From an uncultured Clostridia bacterium (GTDB taxonomy: Bacteria; Bacillota; Clostridia; TANB77; CAG-508), in assembly GCA_934182605.1 (NCBI GenBank), contig CAKPRQ010000002.1, forward strand, positions 123,970-187,969: 64,000 nucleotides of DNA, read 5' to 3'. A program made the translations under genes and the position numbers. Positions 26,122 through 35,624 of this stretch are shown piece by piece; position 1 is the first letter of the stretch, and each line of letters starts with the position of its first letter. The notes beneath the pieces were generated by a model. It saw nothing but the letters and a program-made list of their open reading frames with translations. It did no database searches and had not been told where the DNA came from.

Positions 26122-27658
26122 CTATTTCCTACAATATTTTGGTATAAATAATTGTGTTCCTGGTGTTATTTTAGAATTCATTTCCAAATTATTTAATTTA
26201 GCAATATCCTCCATTCTGCTATTAAATACTTTTCCTATGCTCCATAAAGTATCATTTTCCTTAGTAAAATATATTACCATACTATATGAATTAGACACTG
26301 GAGTAGCATCCATTTCTATTTTGTCTATTAAATTAATTCTTTCACTCTTATATAATTCTATTTCAAATACTAATGTTAATTTAGTTTCTATACTACCATC
26401 TGGCATTACTACTATAACATTATCTCTTACTTCTAAATTTGTTTCTATAAAAGACATATTGCTTAATCCCTCTACGTCTACAATATGTTCAAATGGTATT
26501 GTAATTTCTTTAGATTCCATATTATTAATTCCATCTGACTTATATGTATATGTTAATTTTAATTCACCTTCATATATTATTTTAGAACTTCCTAATTTAC
26601 TTTCATTTATGATTGGAGCTATATCCACATCATAAACTTCATTTTCCATTAATCTTTCTAACTGAATTTTTTCATTAAAATTTAATGTATTTGTCACAGT
26701 ATTTACAAATGAACGTGTATCTATTTCCTTACTAGTAAATTCTAACTTAGCTTCTGGAGTATATAAGTCTTGCATTACTTTAATTTCTTTTTTCTCATAC
26801 ACATATGTACTTAATTCAATTTCAATTTCTACATATATTGAATGTTCTTCAACTTGGTTTGGCTTTATTATTAAATTTTTTATTTTATATTTCGTATTAC
26901 AAATATTAGTATCATTTACATTTGGCATATCTATAAAACCCATAACAGGAATTCTATTTTCTATTACTTTAATTCTAGCATCGTCAGTTAAATACATTAT
27001 TTTTACTAAAGCCTCTGCCTTGCACAAAACTTTATTATAACTAATCTTGTTTTCTTTATTTATAATACTAATATCAACCTTTAAAATTTCCGCTAAATTA
27101 TCGACATTATCTATAGTCATAGTTTCTTTGGCATAACTTACAGTTTCTCCAAAACCTAATAATGAATTTATAGATAACTCCTCTTCTAATTTTTCTAAAT
27201 TTTTTATATCATCTATTTCATTTACAATTTCAATATCTTCATTTGAATATAATTTTATATTTTCATCTAGAATTATTTTTATATTAACTTTTCTTCCATT
27301 TAATATCTTACATTCTATATTTTTAATATTTATATTGTCCATTATTTGCATACCTGGCTTACAATCATCAAAATCTAAAACCTTACTGAAATCTAATACT
27401 GTATTTAAACTTCTAACTCCTCCTTCTTCACTATCTGGAAGATAAACTATATAAACATTAACTCCTCCATCTATTTTAATTTTACCGTTCCATTGCCTCT
27501 TTTTTATAAATACATACTGTTCCAGATGAACTTATTGTATTTAATATATCTGGCTTTATATCTGGCACAATTATATCTCCTTCTACAACTATATTTTCTA
27601 ATTTTTGTCCAACTATTTTGTTTACACATACCTTTTCCTTTTTTAAATTTAATAACAT
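26122..27658 (-). CDS. sipL: SipL-like SPOCS/LysM spore-coat morphogenesis protein, read through a CGGT +1 recoding site
   Basis: A start ATG at 27658 with AGGAGG 7 nt before it gives 57 codons including VVEGDIIVPDIKPDIL, the SPOCS (DUF3794) N-terminal signature, then hits CGG at 27485-27487 followed at once by TAA. Skipping C at 27487 gives GKIKIDGGVNVYIVY and the rest of a protein of about 511 residues with repeated SPOCS units and a C-terminal LysM domain (YFTKENDTLWSIGKVFN...GTQLFIP). This matches the length and layout of clostridial SipL, which links the coat to SpoIVA. Without the shift the translated product is 57 residues. Confidence 0.87.
27484..27487 (-). other. CGGT recoding site in sipL
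   Basis: In-frame ATG GAA CGG TAA: the CGG is directly followed by a stop codon. Skipping the C reads GAA GGT AAA ATT, restoring E-G-K-I. Confidence 0.78.
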
Positions 27659-27738
27659 AATTTACCTCCTAAAATGTTACAATATTGTTATATACATTGT
27701 AACTTTATTTTTACTAATATATATATATTTAAGAACGA

Positions 27739-27770
27739 AAAAAAAATTCCTAAAAATAGGAATTTTTTTT
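27739..27770. terminator. Terminator after veg
   Basis: AAAATTCCTA/TAGGAATTTT stem with an AAAA loop, A-run before and T-run after; works on both strands. Confidence 0.8.
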
Positions 27771-27888
27771 ACTTTACATTTATTTTTAACTTATCCATAA
27801 TACTTTCAATAGATTTGTAAATAAAAATATTATTTAGTAATTTATTTTAAATAATAAGTATATAATTTATCTACTTTTTTAACTATAA

Positions 27889-28170
27889 TTATTTTAATTC
27901 AAAAGGTGCTGTAAAAGGATTTAAATTTTCTCCATCATATATTAATACTTCCACATTTTTTGAAAGTACATCTGCATATGTATAACTTTCTTTTAGTTCA
28001 TTTCCAACTTTAACACAAAATGTCCATGGATATGTTTCTTCAACAATTGCTGTTTTTTCTAAAATTTTTGATTTACCTAAAGTTCTTTTTAATAAAACTT
28101 TTCTTCCTACTAAATCCGCCATTCCCTTTTTTAAATTGGCTAATTGTACAATTTCTTCTTTGTAAATCAT
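27889..28170 (-). CDS. veg: Veg family protein
   Basis: 93 residues with the Veg core: GRKVLLKRTLGKSKILEKT, ETYPWTFCVKV and SYTYADVLSKNVEV. In Bacillus, Veg is abundant, stimulates biofilm genes and affects germination. An AGGTG site precedes the start, and a bidirectional terminator follows. Its place next to the spore genes is common in Firmicutes. Confidence 0.88.
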   Translation of the reverse strand: MIYKEEIVQLANLKKGMADLVGRKVLLKRTLGKSKILEKTAIVEETYPWTFCVKVGNELKESYTYADVLSKNVEVLIYDGENLNPFTAPFELK

Positions 28171-28332
28171 TTAATCACCTACTTTATAATAATTTGGAAA
28201 TAATTATATTTACCGCTTATTATATCCGAGTAGTATGTTATCATATTTAACTTTTTATGTCAAAGTCTCTTTTTTGACAAAAATTTACAAATTGTTACTC
28301 TTGTAGGCACTTTAAAAATTATTACATTTATA

Positions 28333-28533
28333 TTACATTTGTGTTACAAAAATATTACATTTTATAATTAATACTTCTATTGCTTCATTTTTTAATCTTT
28401 CATTTATGTCTTCTATAAATACTTTTTGTAGTTCTAATAAAACATTTTCAGAACAATATACTTTAGCAGAATTATATTGTGCTATATTTTTATTAGACAT
28501 ATCTAGTAATTTTTCACCTATTATCTCTCCCAT
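28333..28533 (-). CDS. Small hypothetical protein
   Basis: 66 residues, soluble, no recognised motif. No strong ribosome site ahead of the ATG at 28533; the open frame is in an otherwise empty stretch, so it may be real but the evidence is only the uninterrupted frame. Confidence 0.35.
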   Translation of the reverse strand: MGEIIGEKLLDMSNKNIAQYNSAKVYCSENVLLELQKVFIEDINERLKNEAIEVLIIKCNIFVTQM

Positions 28534-28578
28534 TGGCTCAAATTTATTATACGATTTTATTTTTTTCTTGTCAAACTA

Positions 28579-28607
28579 TTGATTTTTTTATTTTTATAAT
28601 GTATAAT
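28579..28607 (+). promoter_or_regulatory. Sigma-A-type promoter of tRNA-Trp
   Basis: TTGATT, 17-nt spacer, TATAAT, ending 18 nt before the tRNA. Confidence 0.85.
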
Positions 28608-28625
28608 ATTTTAGTAGCAAGTTAT

Positions 28626-28700
28626 AGGGGTATAGTGTTAATGGTAGCACATCGGTCTCCAAAACCGCCTGTGAGGGTTCGAATCCTTCTACCCCTGCCA
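28626..28700 (+). tRNA. trnW: tRNA-Trp (anticodon CCA)
   Basis: Acceptor AGGGGTA/TACCCCT pairs fully, discriminator G, encoded CCA. The anticodon loop is CTCCAAA with A37; T-arm GGGTTCGAATCC. The loop is ordinary, unlike that of the tRNA-Gly in this window. Confidence 0.95.
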
Positions 28701-28715
28701 ACTTTATAGTTTTTT

Positions 28716-28749
28716 AAATAGTTTTGAATATTTTTCAAAACTATTTTTT
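28716..28749 (+). terminator. Terminator after tRNA-Trp
   Basis: 13-bp stem AAATAGTTTTGAA/TTCAAAACTATTT followed by TTTC. Confidence 0.8.
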
Positions 28750-28780
28750 CGTTGAAAAATACGACTTTTTTACTATAGAT

Positions 28781-28835
28781 AATTGCAAAAGTAAATTCTA
28801 GATTATGTTTAAGACTAGAATTTACTTTTGCAATT
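28781..28835. repeat. 21-bp perfect inverted repeat upstream of hicA
   Basis: Arms 28781-28801 and 28815-28835 are exact inverse complements (begin AATTGCAAAAGTAAATTC), loop 13 nt, 30 bp before the hicA promoter -35 box. There is no T-tract, so not a typical terminator. Confidence 0.7.
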
Positions 28836-28865
28836 AAGATATTTTATAAAATTTTTTCAAAAGTA

Positions 28866-28894
28866 TTGACACACGTATTAACACGTGGTATAAT
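28866..28894 (+). promoter_or_regulatory. hicAB promoter with internal operator-like repeat
   Basis: Perfect consensus TTGACA-17-TATAAT. The spacer contains the inverted repeat CACGT-6-ACGTG, a likely binding site for HicB, which normally represses its own operon. Confidence 0.85.
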
Positions 28895-28918
28895 TATGGA
28901 CAGAGAGGAGGATAATAA

Positions 28919-29096
28919 ATGCGTAGCAAAATGCTAATCAGATTGCTTCAGCAAAATGGTTGGCAAAAGATTTCACAAAAAGGTTCTCATTTAAAAATGA
29001 GAAAACGGAAATCAAATTGAAATTATTCCTGTACATAACGGAGATATTCCAATAGGGACAGCTGAAGCAATTTTAAAAAGAACAGGGCTAAAATGA
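28919..29096 (+). CDS. hicA: HicA mRNA-interferase toxin, read through a CGGA +1 recoding site
   Basis: ATG at 28919 after GAGGAGG. Frame one, MRSKMLIRLLQQNGWQKISQ, is the HicA N-terminus, with the catalytic-type KGSH; it reaches CGG at 29006-29008 and a stop three codons later. Skipping C at 29006 reads GNQIEIIPVHNGDIPIGTAE to ILKRTGLK, the standard HicA second half. Total 58 residues, the normal size. HicA cleaves mRNA and tmRNA and is neutralised by HicB encoded 127 nt downstream. Without recoding the toxin is truncated at 33 residues. Confidence 0.87.
29006..29009 (+). other. CGGA recoding site in hicA
   Basis: AGA AAA CGG AAA TCA AAT TGA becomes AGA AAA (C) GGA AAT CAA ATT. The only one of the five sites with A as fourth base. 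Confidence 0.75.
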
Positions 29097-29223
29097 TTAG
29101 CCCTCCCTACTAACTTATAAAAATTCTGTTTAATATAGGAGGGAACTTTATTTTTATAATTATTAAGGGATTTCTTTATTATGCATTTATCTTCCTCTTT
29201 ACAATATAAATGGAGGTATAATA

Positions 29224-29616
29224 ATGAAAACAAAATTAACTGTTTTTCCTGCAATCTTTACTTTTGACGGTAAATATTATAACGTTGATTTTATAGACTT
29301 AAAAGGTTGTTCAACTTTTGGAGATAGTATACAAAATGCTTTTTTAATGGCTCAAGAAGCTATGGGATTATATTTAGATACTTTACCTAACTTTCCAAAA
29401 CCAACTTTAGATCTATCAAATATTGCTTTAGGCGAAAAACAATTTGTTTCATTTGTCAGTATTGACATGGAGGAGTATAGAAAAAAGTTTAATAACAAAT
29501 CTGTAAAAAAAACTTTAACCATACCAGTATGGTTAAACTACTTATCTGAAAAGAATAACATTAATTTCTCCCAAGTTTTACAAGAAGCTTTAAAAGAAAA
29601 ATTAGGTATTGACTAA
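29224..29616 (+). CDS. hicB: HicB antitoxin
   Basis: 130 residues. The N-terminal partially degraded RNase H-like HicB fold is seen in FPAIFTFDGKYYNVDFIDL and GDSIQNAFLMAQEAMGLYL. The C-terminal segment KKTLTIPVWLNYLSEKNNI...VLQEALKEKLG is a DNA-binding (ribbon-helix-helix type) tail. GGAGG site before the ATG. It binds HicA and the operon promoter. No CGG codon in frame. Confidence 0.93.
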   Translation: MKTKLTVFPAIFTFDGKYYNVDFIDLKGCSTFGDSIQNAFLMAQEAMGLYLDTLPNFPKPTLDLSNIALGEKQFVSFVSIDMEEYRKKFNNKSVKKTLTIPVWLNYLSEKNNINFSQVLQEALKEKLGID

Positions 29617-29670
29617 TTAAAAAAAATAATATATAATATAAAAAAACGCATTTGTTATCTTAAAATCGAG

Positions 29671-29707
29671 AAAAAAACTAGATAAATACAAATTTATCTA
29701 GTTTTTT
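29671..29707. terminator. Bidirectional terminator between hicB and truB
   Basis: AAAAAACTAGATAAAT/ATTTATCTAGTTTTTT stem, loop 4 nt, between convergent genes. Confidence 0.85.
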
Positions 29708-29770
29708 ATTTTGTAAACCTAAAAAACATATTATAAATTAATATATTTTATATTAAAGGCTGTGATTATA

Positions 29771-30661
29771 TTACAAAACTATATCACGTTTTAATATATT
29801 ATTTTGTACAACTCCTAAACCTATAAATTTATTATCCTTATCATAAATTCTATAAACATCATCTTCTCTTTTCTTAACAAGCATCATTCCATTTATGAAT
29901 AATTTTAATTCATTATCTGTTTTTAGATTAATTGCACCATACGTTTTAAATGCTGTTTCTATATCTATAAAATATTTACTCTCTATTTCTTCATTTAATA
30001 ACGTTTTTAAGTTTTCTAAATCTATTGCTTGTTCTAATGTAAATGTTCCTACCTTTGTTCTTACTAATGCAGACATAGTTCCTACTGTTCCAAGTTCTTT
30101 CGCCATATCTTCACAAAGTGTTCTTATGTATGTTCCTTTTGAGCAAGCTACTCTAAATTTTATTTCTTCACTTTCCATATTTATATCTAGTAATTCTATA
30201 TCATATATTGTTATTTCTCTAGGCTTTACCTCTACTTTTTGTCCTAATCTGGCATATTCATATAACTTTCTTCCATCTACTTTTATTGCTGAATACATGG
30301 GTGGAATTTGTTGTTGTTTTCCTTTAAAGCATTCTAATACATCCTTTAGATTTTCTATCTCTAATGCTGATTCTGGAACTTTCTTTGTTTCTATCACATC
30401 ACCAGTAATATCACCTGTACTAGTTTTTATACCAAGTTTTAAAGTTGCAATATATTCTTTATCATGATCTATTAAGTATTTTGATATTCTAGTTCCTTTT
30501 GATATTAAAATTGGTAATACTCCTGATGCTAAAGGATCTAATGTTCCAGTATGTCCCACACTTTTTATTTTCATAGATTTTCTTATTTCTGTTACAACAT
30601 CTTGTGATGTTATTCCTGTTGGTTTATTTACAATAATTACTCCATTCATTTTAAGTTTCAT
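29771..30661 (-). CDS. truB: tRNA pseudouridine-55 synthase TruB
   Basis: 296 residues. The N-terminal NKPTGITSQDVV and the catalytic Asp in HTGTLDPLASGVLP are diagnostic. It modifies U55 of the tRNA T-loop. It is the last gene of the nusA-infB operon on the minus strand. Two ATG starts 12 nt apart (30661, 30649) are both possible relative to the AAAGGA site. Confidence 0.96.
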   Translation of the reverse strand: MKLKMNGVIIVNKPTGITSQDVVTEIRKSMKIKSVGHTGTLDPLASGVLPILISKGTRISKYLIDHDKEYIATLKLGIKTSTGDITGDVIETKKVPESALEIENLKDVLECFKGKQQQIPPMYSAIKVDGRKLYEYARLGQKVEVKPREITIYDIELLDINMESEEIKFRVACSKGTYIRTLCEDMAKELGTVGTMSALVRTKVGTFTLEQAIDLENLKTLLNEEIESKYFIDIETAFKTYGAINLKTDNELKLFINGMMLVKKREDDVYRIYDKDNKFIGLGVVQNNILKRDIVL

Positions 30662-30694
30662 TCCTTTCTTACTTTACTAAAAAGCTTTTAATAG

Positions 30695-30844
30695 GTTACA
30701 GTTCAGATAATAAACATATAACTTTTGCAAAATCGTGATATATAGCTATTTGCAAGTCAAGACCCGGATTGTGTGACCCTAGCTATGTTTTGACTAAAAA
30801 TAGCTATATATCACGATTTTGTAAAATAGTTACTGAACTGTAAC
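30695..30844 (+). repeat. Palindromic intergenic element, complete copy with perfect ends
   Basis: 150 bp. Ends GTTACAGTTCAG/CTGAACTGTAAC are exact inverse repeats; main stem AAATCGTGATATATAGCTATTT pairs with its partner; loop contains GTCAAGACCCGGATTGTGTG. It sits between nrnA and truB inside the operon. Confidence 0.85.
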
Positions 30845-30870
30845 TTTAATAGTTATGAAAGAAAGTTCTT

Positions 30871-31827
30871 TCAATTTATACTCCTTCTTATTTCTTCTAT
30901 TATTCTTTCTTTTGCTATTTCTAGAGGATATTGCATTAAGCATCCGGCAGCTTTTATATGGCCACCTCCACCATATATAATACATATATCTGCAACATTT
31001 ACATTAGAATTACTATTTGCTCTTAAAGATACTTTATAACCATTTTCAGTTTCTCTAAAAAATACAGATACCATAACACCTTCTATACTTCTTCCTTGCT
31101 CTACAATTCCTTCATGGTCTCCAAACTCTGCATTAACTTTTTTCTCATCTTCCATTGTTATGTATGTAAATGCAATCCTTCCATTTTCTAAAAGTTCTAA
31201 TCTATCTATAGCAATTTTAGTAAGATTAAATCTGGAAAGTGTTACTGTTTGCATCACTTTTTCATATATATTTGATATGTTAACACCTTTTTCTAACATA
31301 CTTGCAGCAAATTCAAAAGTCTCTGCTGTTACATTACTATATTTAAATCCACCTGTATCTGTTATTATTCCTGTTATTAAGCAAGTACCTATTTCTTTTG
31401 TTATTTCTATTCCAAAATACTCAAAAATTCCAAATAATATTTGTGCACATGCTGGAGAAACTGGATTAACATAGTTATAATGGCCAAACATTGTATTTAC
31501 ACTATGGTGATCTATTACTATAGTTTTTTTAGCGTTTTCAAAATATGTAGCCACTCCATTTAGTCTCTTTAAATCAGCACAGTCTAACGCAATTGCTAAA
31601 TCATATTTTTCAATATCAGATTCTTTTTTTATTTCACTAATTCCTGGTAAAAATTCAAATGTTCTTGGCATTTCTGGTATTATAATATCTACGTCTTTAT
31701 TATTACTCTTTAATGCTAAAAATACTGCCATACTGCTACCTATAGCGTCACCGTCTGGTGACTCATGTGTTAATATTACTATTTTATTTGCTTTCCTAAT
31801 CTCTTCTTTTATATCATCCAAAGTCAA
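30871..31827 (-). CDS. nrnA: Bifunctional oligoribonuclease / pAp phosphatase NrnA (DHH family)
   Basis: 318 residues. DHH-domain metal motifs: ESPDGDAIGSSMAV, ALDCADLKR, VIDHHSVNT and TDTGGFKYSN; the C-terminal DHHA1 domain ends with GGGGHIKAAGC. It degrades nanoRNAs and dephosphorylates pAp. Its place between rbfA and truB is the usual Firmicute order. Confidence 0.94.
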   Translation of the reverse strand: MTLDDIKEEIRKANKIVILTHESPDGDAIGSSMAVFLALKSNNKDVDIIIPEMPRTFEFLPGISEIKKESDIEKYDLAIALDCADLKRLNGVATYFENAKKTIVIDHHSVNTMFGHYNYVNPVSPACAQILFGIFEYFGIEITKEIGTCLITGIITDTGGFKYSNVTAETFEFAASMLEKGVNISNIYEKVMQTVTLSRFNLTKIAIDRLELLENGRIAFTYITMEDEKKVNAEFGDHEGIVEQGRSIEGVMVSVFFRETENGYKVSLRANSNSNVNVADICIIYGGGGHIKAAGCLMQYPLEIAKERIIEEIRRSIN

Positions 31828-31939
31828 AATTATACTCCCCCACTCTTATAATTTACACAATTATTAAAATTCATAGTTTATATTTAAGGTATATTATATA
31901 AGTAAAATTTACCAGCACTAAAATATAATTATTTTTCAA

Positions 31940-32302
31940 CTACTGTAACGGTTTTAAGTCTTTAGTAATCTCTTCTATAATTGAATCAATCTTAGCTCCA
32001 TATTCAATAGTCTCATCAAATTCAAATACAAGTTCAGGTGTATTTCTTAAATTTATTTTTTTAGCTAATAAACTTCTTATATATCCTGAAGCTTGTTTTA
32101 AACCTGCTAAGGTATTCTTTTTATTTTTTGAATTTATCATACTTACATATACCCTAGCATACCTTAAATCTGGTGTAACTTTTACTTTAGTTACACTTAT
32201 CATTCCTGTTATGTTAGAATTATTCAATTCAAAATTAATTATATTACTAATTTCTCTTTTTAATTCCTCATTTATACGATTCATTCTATTAGTTTCTTTC
32301 AT
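31940..32302 (-). CDS. rbfA: Ribosome-binding factor A
   Basis: About 120 residues, KH-like fold: LKREISNIINFELN, ISVTKVKVTPDLRYARVYVS and the tail TPELVFEFDETIEYGAKID. It helps 16S rRNA maturation in the cold. The ATG at 32302 has better spacing from the AAGGA site than the one at 32314. In operon after infB. Confidence 0.94.
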   Translation of the reverse strand: MKETNRMNRINEELKREISNIINFELNNSNITGMISVTKVKVTPDLRYARVYVSMINSKNKKNTLAGLKQASGYIRSLLAKKINLRNTPELVFEFDETIEYGAKIDSIIEEITKDLKPLQ

Positions 32303-32369
32303 AATGAATATCATTCCTTTCTGAAGGTATAAACAAAATTTAAGTAACTCTCAAATTGTAATACTTTTT

Positions 32370-35312
32370 TTAATTTACTCTTTCCATTGTATAGGCTTCT
32401 AATATGTCGCCTTCTTTTACATCATTAAAGTCTTCTATTTGAATTCCACATTCAAATCCATGAGATACTTCTTTTACATCATCTTTAAATCTCTTTAATG
32501 TTGAGATTTTACCTTCAAATATTTCTTTTTCTTCTCTCTTAACTTTAACTATTGCACCTCTTACAATTTTACCATCTAATACAAAAGATCCTGCTATTGT
32601 ACCAGCATTTGAAATTTTAAATATTTGTCTTACTTCTGCGTGTCCTGATAAAACTTTTTCATATACTGGTGCTTCTAAACCTTTCATAGCATATTCTACA
32701 GCTTCTATTGCTTGATATATTATAGAATAACTTTGTAAATTTACATTACCTTTTTCTGCAATTTCTTTTGCATTTGACATTACATTTACATTAAATGCTA
32801 TTAATATTGCATTTGATACTTTTGCTAAATTAACATCAGATTCATTTACTGCACCTACTGCTGCATGTATTACTTTTACTTTTATTTCATCATTAGATAA
32901 TTTTTCTAATGCTTGTTTTACAGCTTCTACAGACCCTTGGACATCTGCTTTTACAATTATAGATAATTGTTTTAAATTTGCTTCATCCATTTTACTAAAT
33001 AAATTATCTATAGTTACCACTGAATTAGATTTCAAATGTTCATCTCTTTCTATACGTTTCCTTTTTTCTACTAAATGTCTAGCTGTTTTTTCATCTTTTA
33101 CTTCATAGAATGTTTCTCCAGCTTCTGGTACTGTTGATAGGCCTATTATTTCTACAGGTGTAGAAGGGCCTGCTTTCTTTACTTTTTGACCTTTATAATT
33201 AGTCATTTGTCTTATTCTACCTATTGAAGAACCTACTATTATTGTATCTCCTACATCTAAAGTTCCTCTCTGTACTAAAACTGAAGCTATTGGTCCCCTA
33301 GATTTATCAAGTCTTGCTTCTATTACTACACCTTTTGATTGTTTATTAGGATTTGCTTTCAATTCCTTCATATCAGCTACTAATAATACCATTTCTAAAA
33401 GTGTATCTATATTCTTATTATATTTAGCTGAAATAGGTACATATATTACATCTCCGCCCCATTCTTCTGGTACTAATTCATACTCTGTTAATGCTTGTTT
33501 AACTTTTTCTACATCCGCACCTTCTAAGTCGATTTTATTTACAGCAACTATAATAGGAATATTAGCTGCTTTAGCATGGTTTATTGCCTCTATTGTTTGT
33601 GGCATTACACCATCATTTGCCGCAACTACTAAAATTGCAATATCTGTAATTTGTGCACCTCTAGCTCTCATACTCGTAAAAGCTTCATGACCTGGTGTAT
33701 CTAAAAATGTAATTTCTCTATTATTCACATTGACTTTATATGCACCAATGTGTTGAGTAATACCTCCTGCTTCACCTTCTATAACATTAGTATTTCTTAT
33801 AGCATCTAAAAGTGAAGTCTTACCATGATCTACGTGCCCCATTACTACTACTACTGGTGGTCTTGGTTTTAAATCTTCTTCTCTATCCTCTGTTTCATCA
33901 AATAATATATCTTCTTCTCTTACTTCTTCTTTCTTAATTGCATTTACGCCAAATTCTTGTGCAACTAAATATGCAGTATCAAAATCTAATTCATTATTAA
34001 TTGTGGCCATAATACCATAATCAAATAATTTTTTAATTACTTCACCTGTTGTCTTTTTCAATTCGGCAGCTAAATTTTTAACACTAATATTTTCTGGTAT
34101 TGTTATTTCTGTTAATTTGAATATTTTTTGCTTACTTTCTGTTTTTTGTTCTTTATTAGCTTTCTTTTTATTCTTTCTATTTCTATTATTAGAAAGGTCA
34201 TAATAATCTAACATATCTCCTTCTGTAAACATATGTGATAATTTATTAGATTGTTTTAAATCTTTTAATTTAACATCATCAAATTCATTATTAAAATCTT
34301 TTTTTGATTTTGAAACTTTTTTATTTTTACCCTCTTCATATTTTTTATTTAATTTTTGTTTATCTATAGCCTTATTTTGATACTCTCTTACGCTTTCTTT
34401 TTCTATAGTATCAACTGCCATAATATTTTTAATATTCTTTTCTATACCATAATTATCAAGTGGTTTCTTTTTAAAATTATTATTCTTATTATTAAATTTA
34501 TTTTCTCTATTATCAGAATATTTATTATTCCTATTATTTGTATCCCTAAAATTATTATTCTTTTTCTCACCAAAATTATTACGTTTATTATTTTGGTTAT
34601 TAAATTTATAATCATTATTTCTTTTATCGTTTCTATCATTAAATCTATTTTTATTATTTTTAATATCTACATTACTCTTTTTGTTGAAATTTTTATTTTG
34701 AACATTACTACTTTTTCCTACGTTTATCTCTTTTTTTGAAGAATCTTGATTTACTACGTTATCAGCATTATTTGGAGTACCTATAGATTTCTTTTCTTCA
34801 ATTTTTATAACATTCTCTTTTACAATATCTTCTTTCTTATCATTTTGAGTTTCATTTTTGTTTTCAATTTTTTTCTCATTTTTAACTTCTTTTTTACTTT
34901 CTTTTTTTAATCCAAATAACTCATCAACAGTCATAGGTTTTTGGGGTTTTTCTCTGTAAACTATGTTATAGTCTTTCTTTCTTGACTCTTCGAAATTTAA
35001 ATTAGATTTGTTATTATTTTCTTCTTTTTTATGATCTACCTCTTCAGAAATAATAACTTCTCTTCTTATAATTACAGGTTTTTCTTCTTTCTTTGCTTCA
35101 TTTTTGGCTTTTTTTTGCATTTTATTTTTTTTACCTTCTCCTTTATTATTTTGTGTATCTAACATATGTTTTTTTAGCACTTCTATTTGCTCATTACTTA
35201 TTACATTCATATGACTTGTTACATTTATTCCCAAATCATTCGCTTTCTTAATTAGTTCATTACTTGATAATCCTAACTCTTTTGCTAATTCATGCACTTT
35301 AACCTTACTCAA
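32370..35312 (-). CDS. infB: Translation initiation factor IF-2
   Basis: 980 residues. IF2-N domain at the start (VHELAKELGLSSNELIKKA), then a long, low-complexity Lys/Asn-rich linker to about residue 420, a second IF2-N-like unit, and the GTPase core with GHVDHGKTSLLDAIR near 490 and DTPGHEAFTSMRARG. Domains II to IV are complete. It places initiator tRNA on the 30S subunit. The linker is unusually Asn-rich, in keeping with the base composition. It starts directly after ylxQ. Confidence 0.97.
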   Translation of the reverse strand: MSKVKVHELAKELGLSSNELIKKANDLGINVTSHMNVISNEQIEVLKKHMLDTQNNKGEGKKNKMQKKAKNEAKKEEKPVIIRREVIISEEVDHKKEENNNKSNLNFEESRKKDYNIVYREKPQKPMTVDELFGLKKESKKEVKNEKKIENKNETQNDKKEDIVKENVIKIEEKKSIGTPNNADNVVNQDSSKKEINVGKSSNVQNKNFNKKSNVDIKNNKNRFNDRNDKRNNDYKFNNQNNKRNNFGEKKNNNFRDTNNRNNKYSDNRENKFNNKNNNFKKKPLDNYGIEKNIKNIMAVDTIEKESVREYQNKAIDKQKLNKKYEEGKNKKVSKSKKDFNNEFDDVKLKDLKQSNKLSHMFTEGDMLDYYDLSNNRNRKNKKKANKEQKTESKQKIFKLTEITIPENISVKNLAAELKKTTGEVIKKLFDYGIMATINNELDFDTAYLVAQEFGVNAIKKEEVREEDILFDETEDREEDLKPRPPVVVVMGHVDHGKTSLLDAIRNTNVIEGEAGGITQHIGAYKVNVNNREITFLDTPGHEAFTSMRARGAQITDIAILVVAANDGVMPQTIEAINHAKAANIPIIVAVNKIDLEGADVEKVKQALTEYELVPEEWGGDVIYVPISAKYNKNIDTLLEMVLLVADMKELKANPNKQSKGVVIEARLDKSRGPIASVLVQRGTLDVGDTIIVGSSIGRIRQMTNYKGQKVKKAGPSTPVEIIGLSTVPEAGETFYEVKDEKTARHLVEKRKRIERDEHLKSNSVVTIDNLFSKMDEANLKQLSIIVKADVQGSVEAVKQALEKLSNDEIKVKVIHAAVGAVNESDVNLAKVSNAILIAFNVNVMSNAKEIAEKGNVNLQSYSIIYQAIEAVEYAMKGLEAPVYEKVLSGHAEVRQIFKISNAGTIAGSFVLDGKIVRGAIVKVKREEKEIFEGKISTLKRFKDDVKEVSHGFECGIQIEDFNDVKEGDILEAYTMERVN

Positions 35313-35624
35313 TTATATCCCCTCCATCAAAATATTTTTTATAGCTGTAGCAAAATTTATATCCTTCACACATATTACTGCTTTATTCTTTTTTCCAATA
35401 GCTTCACTCAAAAAGTTAATTTCACCATACTCAATACACATTATCTCGTTTCTTCCACACAAATAATTTATATTATTTTTAGTTTTTTCTGAAGCTTCCA
35501 CTGAAACTATTACTAGTTTAGCCTTTTTTTTCACAATACATTCACCAACTGCATCAAAACCTGCAATTATTTTTCCGGCTTTTGTTGCTAACCCCAATAA
35601 CCCTTTAATCTTATTATCTATCAA
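35313..35624 (-). CDS. ylxQ: L7Ae-family RNA-binding protein YlxQ
   Basis: 103 residues with the L7Ae/L30e core: KIKGLLGLATKAGKIIAG, AKLVIVSVEASEKTKNNI. These proteins bind kink-turn RNA. It overlaps rnpM by 11 nt and abuts infB, so translation is coupled within the operon. Confidence 0.9.
   Translation of the reverse strand: MIDNKIKGLLGLATKAGKIIAGFDAVGECIVKKKAKLVIVSVEASEKTKNNINYLCGRNEIMCIEYGEINFLSEAIGKKNKAVICVKDINFATAIKNILMEGI

Noticed and set aside
28919..29096. Minus-strand open frame at 29012-29254 as a gene
   Set aside because: It lies antisense to hicA and hicB, with no ribosome site or recognisable product.
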